From positions 186,001 through 250,000 of the forward strand of contig DLJZ01000002.1 in assembly GCA_002478865.1 (NCBI GenBank): DNA of 64,000 nt, written 5' to 3'. The notes beneath the pieces were generated by a model. That model was not told the DNA's origin. It saw nothing but the letters and a program-made list of their open reading frames with translations, and made no database searches. Positions within the stretch are counted from its first letter, which is position 1. Every line of letters starts with the position of its first letter. The position numbers and the translations under genes are program-made. Positions 17,251 through 26,600 of the stretch are shown piece after piece. The DNA comes from Hungatella sp. UBA7603. Its GTDB lineage: Bacteria; Bacillota; Clostridia; Lachnospirales; Lachnospiraceae.

Positions 17251-18162
17251 CTAAAAATCACCCTCGTCTCCGTAAAATACCCATGCTGATGATGTACTGA
17301 ATATAATCAGCGTAATGATCAAAATGAGTGTGAACACCACCCAGGAAATCGCACTGGCATAGCCCATTTTAAAGTATGAAAAGCCTTCCTTATAAAGCTT
17401 CATTCCAAGTACATACGTGGACTTTAAAGGTCCCCCGTCTGTAATAACAAAGGCGGATGTGAAATTCTGCAGAGCCTGTATCATCTGCATAATCATATTG
17501 AAAAATATAATAGGGGTAATCTGGGGAATGGTGATCCTGATAAACCGCTTTATTTTTCCCGCTCCATCAATTTCTGCCGCTTCATAAAGGGATTGGGGCA
17601 CCTGCTTTAAGGCTGCAAGAAACATGACCATTGAGGAACCAAACTGCCAGATCTCCAGGGAGCAAATGGTTTTTAAGGCGTATTTGGTATCACCCAGAAA
17701 CTGGATATTGGGCAGATGAAGAGCTGTTAATATGGCGTTTGCAACACCGTTATCCAGAAACATAAGCCGCCACAAAATAGCAATTGCAACACTTCCGCCG
17801 AATAAAGACGGAATGTAATAAAGGGTTCTTATCAAATTTATCCCCTTTATCTCCCGATTTAAAAACACTGCCACAGCTAAGGCCATAATTAGCTTTCCAG
17901 GGACTGTATACACTGTATACAGCAATGTGACCTTTAAGGAATTCCAAAACTCGTTATCCTTCGTAAATAGTTTTACATAGTTTGCGGTTCCCTGCCAGTT
18001 TGCCGTTGCCCCAATAGTATAATCGGTAAAGGAATAATAAAGGGACATGAGGAAGGGGTAAAGCTGCAGGATCAAAAAGCCCAGAATCCACGGCATCAGA
18101 TAAATAAATGCCTGTAAATCTCTTTTTTTATATTGGGCAAGCCCAATGGTTTTCTTATTCAT
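17251..18162 (-). CDS. Carbohydrate ABC transporter permease (MalF/UgpA type)
   Basis: A 303-residue permease with six predicted segments and the EAA loop YEAAEIDGAGKIKRFIRITIPQI. The N-terminal AFIYLMPWILGFLILQLYPF segment is typical of CUT1 partners. It follows the binding-protein gene after a 60-base gap that holds a strong hairpin. ATG at 18162 has GGAG six to eight bases upstream. Confidence 0.92.
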   Translation of the reverse strand: MNKKTIGLAQYKKRDLQAFIYLMPWILGFLILQLYPFLMSLYYSFTDYTIGATANWQGTANYVKLFTKDNEFWNSLKVTLLYTVYTVPGKLIMALAVAVFLNREIKGINLIRTLYYIPSLFGGSVAIAILWRLMFLDNGVANAILTALHLPNIQFLGDTKYALKTICSLEIWQFGSSMVMFLAALKQVPQSLYEAAEIDGAGKIKRFIRITIPQITPIIFFNMIMQMIQALQNFTSAFVITDGGPLKSTYVLGMKLYKEGFSYFKMGYASAISWVVFTLILIITLIIFSTSSAWVFYGDEGDF

Positions 18163-18187
18163 TCTAATCTCCTATCCGGGTGGTTTT

Positions 18188-18214
18188 AAAAAGGGGTGCA
18201 AAAAGCACCCCTTT
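18188..18214 (-). terminator. Hairpin between binding-protein and permease genes
   Basis: AAAGGGGTGC (18190-18199) pairs with GCACCCCTTT (18205-18214) around AAAAA. On the minus strand it is followed by TTAAAA, so it may be a leaky terminator or a 3' stabiliser that raises the level of the binding protein over the permeases. Confidence 0.75.
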
Positions 18215-18221
18215 GATCCTG

Positions 18222-19568
18222 CTATTTCGATAATCCGGAAAGCAGGCTTACAGCATCTGCCGACACTGCAGCAGCATCACTTGCTCCATATCCTATGGTC
18301 TCAACAGAATCAAATAAGATTGCCTTGGATTCCTGGGAAGAAGAAATCTTATCATTTGGGGTTCCTCCCATGGCTGCTGCTATATTGGCGCCCTCCAGGG
18401 CCCACTTGCTTAAAAGACCTTTATCTGCACAAAGCTTTCTTGCTTTCTCAGTGGGGGGAACCGATCTTGTGCAACCTAACGTCTCAATAGCAGTATCATT
18501 GTTATAAAAAAAGTTCATAAATTCTACAGCCATCTCTGGATTTTTGCTGGTTTTTGTAACTACAAATACCTGAGGGGTATTGGAAGCCCAGCCGGACTCC
18601 GAACTTCCATTCAGAACCGGAAGCTGGCTCATATAATAATTTGCCTTTGGGTTTGCTGCTACCATTACATCAATGGTCGATACATAGGTAAGGGTTGACA
18701 CATATTTTCCTGCAATCCAGTTGGCATCAGACTGTAAATTATCCCCGCTGTAAGAAGCCTGATAAGAGGCCGGTGCCACCACTCCTTCGTCATAGAGCTT
18801 CTGAACATAGTCAAATACCTGTTTTAACTGGTCTTCTGTTATATTCAGCTGTTTGCTTTCCGGGTCAAACAGAGTCTTCCCAATCAGCTGTTTTCCATAG
18901 TTAAACACCACCAGATTGGTTATATACTCTTTGTTGGCGCATAGAAGATACATGCTGTCATCATAGGCCTTCACCTTTTTTCCCATTTCAAGCAAATCAT
19001 CCCAGCTGTATTCCTTTGTAAAATCCAGACCAACCGCATCCGCCAGATCCTTGTTTACCAGAATCCCTGCACCTGAAATTCCACTTGGCAGTCCAAGCTG
19101 CTTTCCGTTATAACGGCCATTAATTGGAGTGGAGATGTACTTTTCATCAAAATTGGAAAAATCCAATTTATAATCCTTAAAGTCAACGAAATAATCTCCT
19201 GTTGATACATAGGTGGGGAAGATCTCAGGATCCACCTGGACGATGTCTGCCGCAGTGCCAGAAGCCAGCTGGGTTGCCAGCTTGTCGTGATATCCGTCAT
19301 TTCCGCCGTACTCTGCTTCAATGGTCACATTGGGATGAAGCTTTTCAAACTGTTCAATTACACTAAGAGTTGCTGAATTTCTTTCATCGCCTCCCCACCA
19401 GGCAAAACGCAGTGTGACCTTTTCCTCTCCGGAATCTTTGGTTTTTTCTGTTTCTTCCTTTTTGGCTGCCTCCGTTGTATTGGCTGCTTTTTCATTTCCT
19501 GCGCAGCCCATCAGGGAACCCACTGCCAACACCCCGGCCAGAGACAATGCTAATATTCTTTTCTTCAT
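18222..19568 (-). CDS. Sugar ABC transporter substrate-binding lipoprotein
   Basis: The 448-residue protein starts with a lipoprotein signal (MKKRILALSLAGVLAVGSLMGC, lipobox LMGC) and a Glu/Lys/Thr-rich linker. The mature part is a family 1 solute-binding protein opening with LRFAWWGGDERN. It would capture an oligosaccharide outside the membrane for the two downstream permeases. The ATG at 19568 follows GGAGGGGG; the frame extends to 19586 without a ribosome site. Neighbours suggest a xylo- or gluco-oligosaccharide, by inference from the GH3 gene. Confidence 0.93.
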   Translation of the reverse strand: MKKRILALSLAGVLAVGSLMGCAGNEKAANTTEAAKKEETEKTKDSGEEKVTLRFAWWGGDERNSATLSVIEQFEKLHPNVTIEAEYGGNDGYHDKLATQLASGTAADIVQVDPEIFPTYVSTGDYFVDFKDYKLDFSNFDEKYISTPINGRYNGKQLGLPSGISGAGILVNKDLADAVGLDFTKEYSWDDLLEMGKKVKAYDDSMYLLCANKEYITNLVVFNYGKQLIGKTLFDPESKQLNITEDQLKQVFDYVQKLYDEGVVAPASYQASYSGDNLQSDANWIAGKYVSTLTYVSTIDVMVAANPKANYYMSQLPVLNGSSESGWASNTPQVFVVTKTSKNPEMAVEFMNFFYNNDTAIETLGCTRSVPPTEKARKLCADKGLLSKWALEGANIAAAMGGTPNDKISSSQESKAILFDSVETIGYGASDAAAVSADAVSLLSGLSK

Positions 19569-19615
19569 AAAATAAACCCCCTCCATCTTTTATAGTTTAA
19601 TTGTATTGGATCCAT

Positions 19616-19646
19616 AAAAAAATAAAAAGACAGATGCCTTTTTATT
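19616..19646 (-). terminator. AT-rich terminator/attenuator between kinase and binding-protein genes
   Basis: AATAAAAAG (19621-19629) pairs with CTTTTTATT (19638-19646). On the minus strand it is followed by TTTTTTTATGG. A weak promoter (TTATGG, 17 bp, TATAAA complement of 19589-19594) follows it, so the transporter genes could be initiated separately under YesN control. Confidence 0.55.
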
Positions 19647-19709
19647 TTTCTTCATTTCTTATTGATTTGTTAAGTAGAGGTATCATTTCTTATGAAAAGG
19701 GATCTTATT

Positions 19710-21455
19710 TTATAATCCCTTCTGCTCCGGAACTACAAATTCCACCACACAGCCCATATGCTTCTTACTCTTAATCCTGATTCCAGCCTCCTCTCCAAAG
19801 TGAAGCTTTAACCGGTTGCTTACATTGGCCAGTCCGATATGATATACATTTATATTTTTCATGGAATCCTCTAGACTTAAAAGCTCAGCCCGATCCATGC
19901 CTGCCCCATTGTCTATGACCCGAAAATGCACAAACCCCTTTCTTTTAAAAATCTGAACCTTTATGTACCCCATACCTTCTTTGTGCCGCAGTCCATGAAG
20001 AATGCTGTTTTCCACCAGCGGCTGTAGCATAAGCCGGAACACTTTGAAGTCCATTAATTCCTCCTGGATCTCATAATAAGCTATAATGCGATTACTGAAA
20101 CGGAAATTCTGAATTGCAACGTATTTTTTTAAATTCTCTACCTCTTCCCTTAAGCAGATCTTTTCCATAGGATTGGCAAGAGTGTATTTGAGTATATCAG
20201 ATAAATGATCTATGATCCGGGACACATCCCCGGTCTCCTGATTAAGCTTGCTTATTTCCAACTGAACGTTTTGAAGCGTGTTAAAAAGAAAATGAGGATT
20301 GATTTGGAGCTGGAGAGCAGTAAGCTGGGCTACCTCCTGCTCATGCTGCTTTTGCACCAGGCTGGCATTAAGTCTTACCGTCTGGAGAAATAAGTAGATG
20401 ATATTATTCATAATCACATCGTATTCATCTTTCATTTCCTTCTTGGGTTCGGTAGGATAAATGCCGCTTTCTGCTTCGTGAAAAACCTGTATCATGTAAA
20501 TAAGTTGCACAAAAGTCCTCTTAGTGGTAAAATACGCCAGAAAAAGCATGGCAACACTATTAATCACAAACACCATCCCAAAGAGTCTGAACATCTGGAA
20601 CAGCCTGTCTGTTTTTGCATCAAAGGGGATCAGAGAGACCAGTTTCAAACGGTACTGGTTATTGTATTCTGTATGAAGAAGATAAGACTTCCCCCCCGCA
20701 TGGATCCATTGATTCTGTTTTCTATCCATGTCATCAAAGGATAAAGCAAGCTCCCCAAGGGCCTTCTCATTCTCTTTTGGCCAGGAAAACACAAGACTCC
20801 CTTCCTGGTTATAAAACAAAAGGATTTCATTCTTATTTAACAGAATATGACTTAACAAATCCCGGTATTTATCCACGTCCAGATTCATGACAACAGTTCC
20901 CTCTAAAAGCAGCATCCTCTGATAAATAGTAAGAACCTGTTTTTCCTTCCCGTTCCACGTTATCCTGCGGGATTCTATCCGGTTCTGTGTCCCCTTTTCC
21001 ATGCTTAAATAGATCCGGCGCCAGACCTGGTCCTCTTCTCCAGAAAACTGCATTACCCCGTCCTGAGAGGAAAAGAAACTGTCATATCCGTCCAAATACA
21101 GGTATACCGACTGTATATAGGGATAGGACTGTATGATACTCTGCATCATGGTTTTGATGTTTCTCAAATAAATGGCATCGCTGTACTGTATATTTGGCTC
21201 CCGCTTAAAAAGCTTTTTAAGTGCCAGCACCATATAGGAATTATTGGTCAGCTGGTCGTTCTGGAATACAACGCTGCTGACTACAAAATCCAGGTTGGTG
21301 TTGATGTTTGACAGAGTGTTGCGGGCCTGTGCATCTAACTCCCTGTTGATCTGCCCATTGACCACCACAAAGGAGATCAGGAATACAAGAAAGGTGGGAA
21401 TAATCAGAAGCAGGCAATAATTCTTAAACCGCCTCATAAAGAATTTTTTCTGCAT
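19710..21455 (-). CDS. YesM-family sensor histidine kinase
   Basis: A 581-residue membrane kinase with transmembrane segments near 12-34 and 285-308 enclosing a sensor domain of about 250 residues. The cytoplasmic part has INPHFLFNTLQNVQLE with the phospho-accepting His, then an ATPase domain with QPLVENSILHG and DNGAGM. Such kinases sense extracellular sugars and phosphorylate the AraC-type YesN regulator, here encoded two bases upstream. The ligand is probably that of the adjacent transporter. Confidence 0.92.
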   Translation of the reverse strand: MQKKFFMRRFKNYCLLLIIPTFLVFLISFVVVNGQINRELDAQARNTLSNINTNLDFVVSSVVFQNDQLTNNSYMVLALKKLFKREPNIQYSDAIYLRNIKTMMQSIIQSYPYIQSVYLYLDGYDSFFSSQDGVMQFSGEEDQVWRRIYLSMEKGTQNRIESRRITWNGKEKQVLTIYQRMLLLEGTVVMNLDVDKYRDLLSHILLNKNEILLFYNQEGSLVFSWPKENEKALGELALSFDDMDRKQNQWIHAGGKSYLLHTEYNNQYRLKLVSLIPFDAKTDRLFQMFRLFGMVFVINSVAMLFLAYFTTKRTFVQLIYMIQVFHEAESGIYPTEPKKEMKDEYDVIMNNIIYLFLQTVRLNASLVQKQHEQEVAQLTALQLQINPHFLFNTLQNVQLEISKLNQETGDVSRIIDHLSDILKYTLANPMEKICLREEVENLKKYVAIQNFRFSNRIIAYYEIQEELMDFKVFRLMLQPLVENSILHGLRHKEGMGYIKVQIFKRKGFVHFRVIDNGAGMDRAELLSLEDSMKNINVYHIGLANVSNRLKLHFGEEAGIRIKSKKHMGCVVEFVVPEQKGL

Positions 21456-21457
21456 AG

Positions 21458-22201
21458 TTATCCCCTGTCCCTATCATCATCTTTATTGGGGCTGTTTCTG
21501 TACTCCTTTGGTGTTTTTCCATAATAGGTCTTAAATGCCCTGGAAAAATTCTTGGGGTTATCATATCCAATGTAGTAGGCAATATCGTAGCTTTTATATC
21601 GAATATCACTCAGCAGCTCACTGGCTTTTTCCATCCGCACCCGGATGAGATAATCGGAAAATCCGAACCCGCATTTCTCTTTGAAAATTCTGGAGAGATA
21701 ACTTGGACTTAAATTCACTGCAATAGCAGCTTCCTCCAAGGATGCCTCCCTGTAATGTTCCTCAATATACCCTTTTACAAGCCCCACGATCTGCTCATAA
21801 TACGTGGACGACGCATTCCTCACCACTCCATTTTTCCTATCCAATTTTTCTCTGATTTTTTGAAAGCAATTCTGGATATCCGCACTTTTTATAGGTTTTA
21901 ATAAATAATCTTCTACCTGATAAAAAATGGCACTGCGGAAATACTCATAATTTTGATGACTGCTGATAAAAACCACCTTAATATCTCGATCCTGCACCAG
22001 CCTGCATAACTCAATACCGTTTAAATCCGGCATTTCTACATCGCTCATCAGCACCTCTACCGGATTGGCACAAATATATGTATATGCATCCATGCCCCTG
22101 CTAAAGTAAACCACTTCAAAACCAATCTGCTCCCACGGAAAAAGATTAGCAATTCCCTCCGCAATTTTTACCTCATCATCTACAATCACTAACCGATACA
22201 T
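21458..22201 (-). CDS. YesN-type response regulator (REC plus AraC HTH)
   Basis: The 247-residue protein has a receiver domain with VIVDDE and the phospho-Asp in MSDVEMPDLNG (near 54), then a two-helix-turn-helix AraC domain (EAAIAVNLSPSYLSRIFKEK ... YYIGYDNPKNFSRAFKTYYGKTPKEYR). It lacks the long middle domain of many YesN proteins, so receiver and DNA-binding parts are almost directly joined. It leads the operon and should activate the downstream sugar genes. Confidence 0.93.
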   Translation of the reverse strand: MYRLVIVDDEVKIAEGIANLFPWEQIGFEVVYFSRGMDAYTYICANPVEVLMSDVEMPDLNGIELCRLVQDRDIKVVFISSHQNYEYFRSAIFYQVEDYLLKPIKSADIQNCFQKIREKLDRKNGVVRNASSTYYEQIVGLVKGYIEEHYREASLEEAAIAVNLSPSYLSRIFKEKCGFGFSDYLIRVRMEKASELLSDIRYKSYDIAYYIGYDNPKNFSRAFKTYYGKTPKEYRNSPNKDDDRDRG

Positions 22202-22235
22202 ATAAACCCCTTCCCCAATAACTTCCCCTCCTTAA

Positions 22236-22264
22236 ATTATAGTAAATAACGAAACCAACTTCAA
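22236..22264 (-). promoter_or_regulatory. Promoter of the YesN/YesM operon
   Basis: On the minus strand TTGAAG (complement of 22259-22264) and TATAAT (complement of 22236-22241) are 17 bp apart, about 35 bp before the regulator ATG. Confidence 0.65.
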
Positions 22265-22307
22265 TAGGTATATACTTAATCAACCTACTGTCTTTGTCTT
22301 TTTATGT

Positions 22308-22366
22308 AAAAAGACAGCCGCCGGTTGGTACAGATCTATATTCTGTCCGATCGGCGGCTGTCTTTT
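22308..22366 (-). terminator. Terminator after spoVT and the 47-residue gene
   Basis: A 14-bp GC-rich stem AAGACAGCCGCCG/CGGCGGCTGTCTT is followed on the minus strand by a T-tract. It separates the spoVT transcript from the YesN promoter. Confidence 0.9.
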
Positions 22367-22367
22367 A

Positions 22368-22511
22368 TTAATTTCCCCCCGGGCCATCCCTTCTTGGGCG
22401 CTCGGATTCTGGCAGTGGCTCTACGTAAAAACCATTTTCATATGGTTCTGTATCAATTTCTGGAGTATCGCCATCGCTGTAATCATCTTCTTCCGGCATA
22501 ATTATCTTCAT
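22368..22511 (-). CDS. 47-residue acidic Pro-rich small protein, unrecognised
   Basis: An open frame starts at ATG 22509-22511 after a near-perfect ribosome site (AGGAGGTGATTAAG) and ends two bases before a strong terminator. The product opens MKIIMPEEDDYSDGDTPEID and ends ERPRRDGPGGN: acidic first half, Arg/Pro/Gly tail, no cysteine and no hydrophobic span. It begins 34 bases after the spoVT stop and is probably cotranscribed. I do not recognise the family. The quality of the ribosome site and the tight terminator are the main support. Confidence 0.68.
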   Translation of the reverse strand: MKIIMPEEDDYSDGDTPEIDTEPYENGFYVEPLPESERPRRDGPGGN

Positions 22512-22545
22512 CTTAATCACCTCCTAACGATTCCATTGCTGTTTT

Positions 22546-23094
22546 TTATCCTTCCATCTGGCGGCCTAAGAAACCGGCAGCCGTGTTTGCAAGCTTTGTT
22601 TCCATATCTCCAAAACGAGCTCTTGGTTCTCTGCTTAAAAGAGCAACTGCACCTATGGCATCACCTTCACAGATAATAGGAGCTATCACCTGGGCGGTAA
22701 TTCCTTCTAAAACTTCCCCAGTAAGAGGGATAAATCCTTTTTCATCTTTTCCTGCAATCACTACCGTCCGTTCATTAATGACGGTCTCTAATTGCTTGCT
22801 GATTGTTTTTTGCATCAACTCTTTTTTAGATCCACCTGCTACTGCTATGACTTGATCTCTGTCTGTGATACAAACAGTAAGTCCTGTTGACTGTGCCATT
22901 GCTTCTGCATACTGGGAAGCAAATGCTGTCAGCTCTACCATAGGGGAATATTTCTTAAGAATGATTTCTCCTTCACGGTCTGTGAATATCTCAAGCGGAG
23001 TTCCTTCTCTTAATCGAAGTGTCCTTCTGATCTCTTTTGGTATAACCACCCGTCCCAGGTCATCAATTCTTCTTACAATGCCAGTTGCTTTCAT
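22546..23094 (-). CDS. spoVT: Stage V sporulation protein T
   Basis: The 182-residue regulator has an AbrB-type N-terminal DNA-binding domain (MKATGIVRRIDDLGRVVIPK) and a GAF-like C-terminal domain (from about residue 55). In Bacillus it tunes sigma-G genes in the forespore. Length matches the family. It lies downstream of mfd as in Bacillus, with one small unrecognised gene between. A sigma-A-like promoter is at 23160-23188, and I see no convincing sigma-G site. Confidence 0.95.
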   Translation of the reverse strand: MKATGIVRRIDDLGRVVIPKEIRRTLRLREGTPLEIFTDREGEIILKKYSPMVELTAFASQYAEAMAQSTGLTVCITDRDQVIAVAGGSKKELMQKTISKQLETVINERTVVIAGKDEKGFIPLTGEVLEGITAQVIAPIICEGDAIGAVALLSREPRARFGDMETKLANTAAGFLGRQMEG

Positions 23095-23159
23095 AATTTA
23101 AATTCCTCCATCTTGTGCAATTTAAGATCACTAATATTATTTTGCTACGAAAGTGGAAG

Positions 23160-23188
23160 ATTATACTTAAGTCTGCCATTTTTCCCAA
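23160..23188 (-). promoter_or_regulatory. Promoter of spoVT
   Basis: On the minus strand TTGGGA (complement of 23183-23188) and TATAAT (complement of 23160-23165) are 17 bp apart. This looks like a vegetative promoter rather than the sigma-G type known in Bacillus. Confidence 0.55.
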
Positions 23189-23196
23189 AATTTAAA

Positions 23197-23234
23197 ATCA
23201 GGGTACGGTGCTTAAAAAAGACCGTACCCTGATT
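23197..23234 (-). terminator. Terminator of the 61-residue gene
   Basis: TCAGGGTACGGT pairs perfectly with ACCGTACCCTGA (23198-23209 with 23221-23232), followed by a T-rich tract on the minus strand. Confidence 0.85.
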
Positions 23235-23293
23235 CTTAGTTTAAATTATTATGAAACTTAAGGTTTTAGAAGAGAGACTGTTAGCACCCCAGG

Positions 23294-23479
23294 TTAATAA
23301 TCACCTTGTCTGACGCGCTGAGAAACCTCCTTTGAGGAAGTTATATAACCTTCATGAGCGACTCTTGCTGCTGCATTGTCCGGAATAGGAGAAACAAATC
23401 GGTTCTCAAAAGAACCATTCCGTTGAATCGTCAGTTCATCTGATACTCTTTGTAGAAGATACATACTTAAAACGTCCAT
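23294..23479 (-). CDS. 61-residue unrecognised protein between mfd and spoVT
   Basis: The frame starts at ATG 23479 after AAAGGTGG and ends before a strong terminator. The product (MDVLSMYLLQRVSDELTIQR ...) has an amphipathic N-terminal helix and a polar tail, without cysteine. It occupies the position that fin (yabK, the anti-sigma-F factor) has in Bacillus, but lacks Fin's zinc cysteines and shows no visible similarity. A longer frame to 23527 is less likely. Function is not known. Confidence 0.7.
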   Translation of the reverse strand: MDVLSMYLLQRVSDELTIQRNGSFENRFVSPIPDNAAARVAHEGYITSSKEVSQRVRQGDY

Positions 23480-23565
23480 AGCTACCACCTTTCTCCAAAA
23501 AAGAAAACTTTGAAAGTAAGAAAGCATCTGGGACTAAATCCCTTCTTCTACTATTAGTATATCAC

Positions 23566-23597
23566 AAAATGCCAAAAAATCAACCAATCGGCATTTT
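23566..23597 (-). terminator. Probable terminator of pth-mfd
   Basis: AAAATGCC (23566-23573) pairs with GGCATTTT (23590-23597); the minus strand continues TTTTG. The stem is short, so it may be weak. Confidence 0.55.
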
Positions 23598-23619
23598 ATT
23601 TTTGTTTAAATTTGTTATT

Positions 23620-26600
23620 TTACTCAAACTTTTCTGACAACTCTCCGATTTGCTTTAATAGCACCTCTGCCTGGCCTATCATGATATCTGTAGACAGATT
23701 TTTCTTCCGATCCAGGTAGGTAAACCTGGGTTCCTCTCCCATAAGGAACTTTAAATCCCCCCGGTACTGCTCCACGATCTTTGGTATTCCCTCTACTTTC
23801 AGCTTGGCATTCTTATACATAGTTAGGCGGACTTCCTGCCTGTTTATATTAACCTCAATCACATAGGCGCTGTGTGCCAGTGCCTTAATGGCAGCAACCT
23901 TCAAAAGATTCTCAACCGGCTTTGGTATATCTCCAAAACGGTCCATTAATTCATCCTGCATATCCATGTATTCGTCTTCACTCTCAATGCTGGAAATTCG
24001 CTTGTAAATATCAAGCTTCTGATACTCATTCTTAATATAGGATGTGGGAATATAAGCATCGATATCGCAGTCCACCACGGTATTGTAGGTTTCCTCTTCT
24101 TTACGCTCTCCCTTTAACTCTAACACGGCCTGATTCAGCAGCTTGCAGTAAAGGTCATATCCTACCGATTCCATGTGTCCGTGCTGTTCAGCGCCCAGAA
24201 CATTACCAGCCCCTCGAATCTCTAAATCACGCATGGCGATCTTAATACCAGAACCAAGCTCTGTAAATTCTCGAATGGCCTGCAGTCGTTTTTCTGCCTC
24301 TTCTCTTAACAGTTTATCTCGTTTGTACATGAGAAATGCATAAGAAATACGGCTGGAACGTCCTACCCGGCCCCTAAGCTGATAAAGCTGGGATAAGCCC
24401 ATACGGTCTGCATCCTGTATGATCATGGTGTTGGCATTTGGAATATCAAGACCTGTCTCAATGATGGTTGTGCAGACCAAAACATCAATCTCTCCATTTA
24501 CAAAGTCAAACATGATCTTTTCCAGTTCGTGTTCATGCATCTGTCCATGGGCAAAGGTTACATTGGCTTCTGGCACCAGCTTTGCGATGTGGTTTGCTAT
24601 CTCATCGATGTTGCTAACCCTATTGTATACATAATACACCTGACCATCTCTGGAAAGCTCCCGGTGAATGGCTTCACGAACCATCTCATCGTTGTGTTCC
24701 ATGACATAGGTCTGAATAGGCATACGGTCCACAGGTGGTTCTTCCAACACACTCATATCACGTATTCCCACAAGACTCATGTGAAGGGTTCTTGGTATTG
24801 GGGTTGCCGTTAAAGTAAGGACATCGATATTATCCTTTAGCTGTTTGATTTTTTCTTTATGAGTGACTCCAAAACGCTGTTCCTCATCTATAATAAGAAG
24901 CCCTAAATCCTTAAACAACACGTCCTTTGACAATACCCGGTGAGTTCCGATTACAATATCTACCATACCACGTTTTAAGTCTTCAATGGTTTTCTTTATC
25001 TGCCCCGGTGTACGAAATCTTGACATTAAATCCACCCGGATAGGAAAATCCTTCATTCTTTGAGCAAAGGTATTGTAATGCTGCTGAGCTAAAATCGTGG
25101 TAGGAACCAGATAAACCACTTGCTTTCCATCCTGAACGGCTTTAAATGCAGCTCTTAGAGCGATCTCTGTTTTTCCGTAGCCAACATCACCACAGATCAA
25201 TCGATCCATGATCTTCTTGCTTTCCATGTCTTCCTTCGTGGCTTCAATGGCATCCCACTGATCCTCTGTCTCATCATAAGGAAACATTTCTTCAAATTCC
25301 TTTTGCCAGACAGTATCACCGCAATACTGAAAACCATGGGTCTGCTGCCTTGCGGCATACAACATAACAAGATCCTTTGCAATCTCTTTGACTGCGCTTT
25401 TTACCCTTGTCTTTGTCTTGTTCCACTGTTCTCCGCCCAAGCGATTAAGCTTTGGCTTCTTGGCTTCTGCCCCAGCGTATTTTTGGATGCCGTCAAGTCT
25501 GGTGGCTGGAAGATAGAGATTTCCATTATCCGCGTATTCTACTTTTAGATAATCTTTAATCACTCCATCTTGCTCTATTTTTTCAATTCCCCGGTAGACT
25601 CCAAGGCCGTGATCTTCATGAACCACGTAATCTCCGATGGAAAGGTCAGAGAAGTTTTGAATCTTGGTGCCTTCATATGCAGTCTTTTTCTTCTTCCGCT
25701 TCTTTTTCTCTCCTCCAAACATATCGCCTTCGGTAATGACGATAAATTTGATCATAGGATATTCAAAGCCCCGGTGGAGTTTTCCGTAAGTGACCAGGAT
25801 TTCTCCAGGCTTTACCTCATGGTCTTCTCCGCCGTCATCTGGACAGTAGGCTCTTAGGTCATACTCTCTTAAATCACCGGCAAGGCGGCTTGCTCTGGTT
25901 CTGGAAGCGGACAATAAAACGACCCGGTAACCTTCCTTTTTCCATCTGGAGAGATCCTTAATTAAAAGCTCAAAGCCATTTTGATAAGCACTTACATTTT
26001 TCACTTGGAAGCTATAGCGATTTTTCACTGCGAACCCAGTGAGTTTCTGCTCCAGTCCAGTGAGATAGACGGTTGACTTTGTCTGGGTTCTTGCAAGCAT
26101 TTCCTTTGCGGTAAATAGAAGGCTGGTCTGACCAGGAAGCAGATAACCATTCTCCAGACGGTGAATCATGCTTTCCCGAAACTCCATTTCCACGGTTTCC
26201 CCTTTTTCCTTTAACCGCTCCGGTTCATCTAGGAATATCGCGGAATCATCCTTATGGAAATACTCAAAAAAGGAAACGCTCTCCGGACAGAAATAATGGA
26301 TATAACCATCAAGCCCTTGTTGCTTAAATCCTTCCTTAAGCCCTTCTAAAAGCTCATTGATGATGGAACGGATGCGCAGAGCCTCTTCTACCTTGGTTTG
26401 TGCCTTTAAATCCTTTTCATACTTCTTAATTTCTTTTTGAATCGCTTCTATGCCTTCTTCGATCTGGTCCTTTGTTAACGCCATCTCAGTCGCAGGATAG
26501 ATCTGAATCTCCTCTAGCTGATCGATGGATCTTTGGCTTTCAAGGTCAAAGGTACGAATGGAATCCACTTCATCATCCCAAAGCTCGATTCGAATGGGAA

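Noticed and set aside
23095..23159. Sigma-G promoter for spoVT
   Set aside because: No CATnnTA-type -10 with a suitable -35; the sigma-A-like pair fits better.
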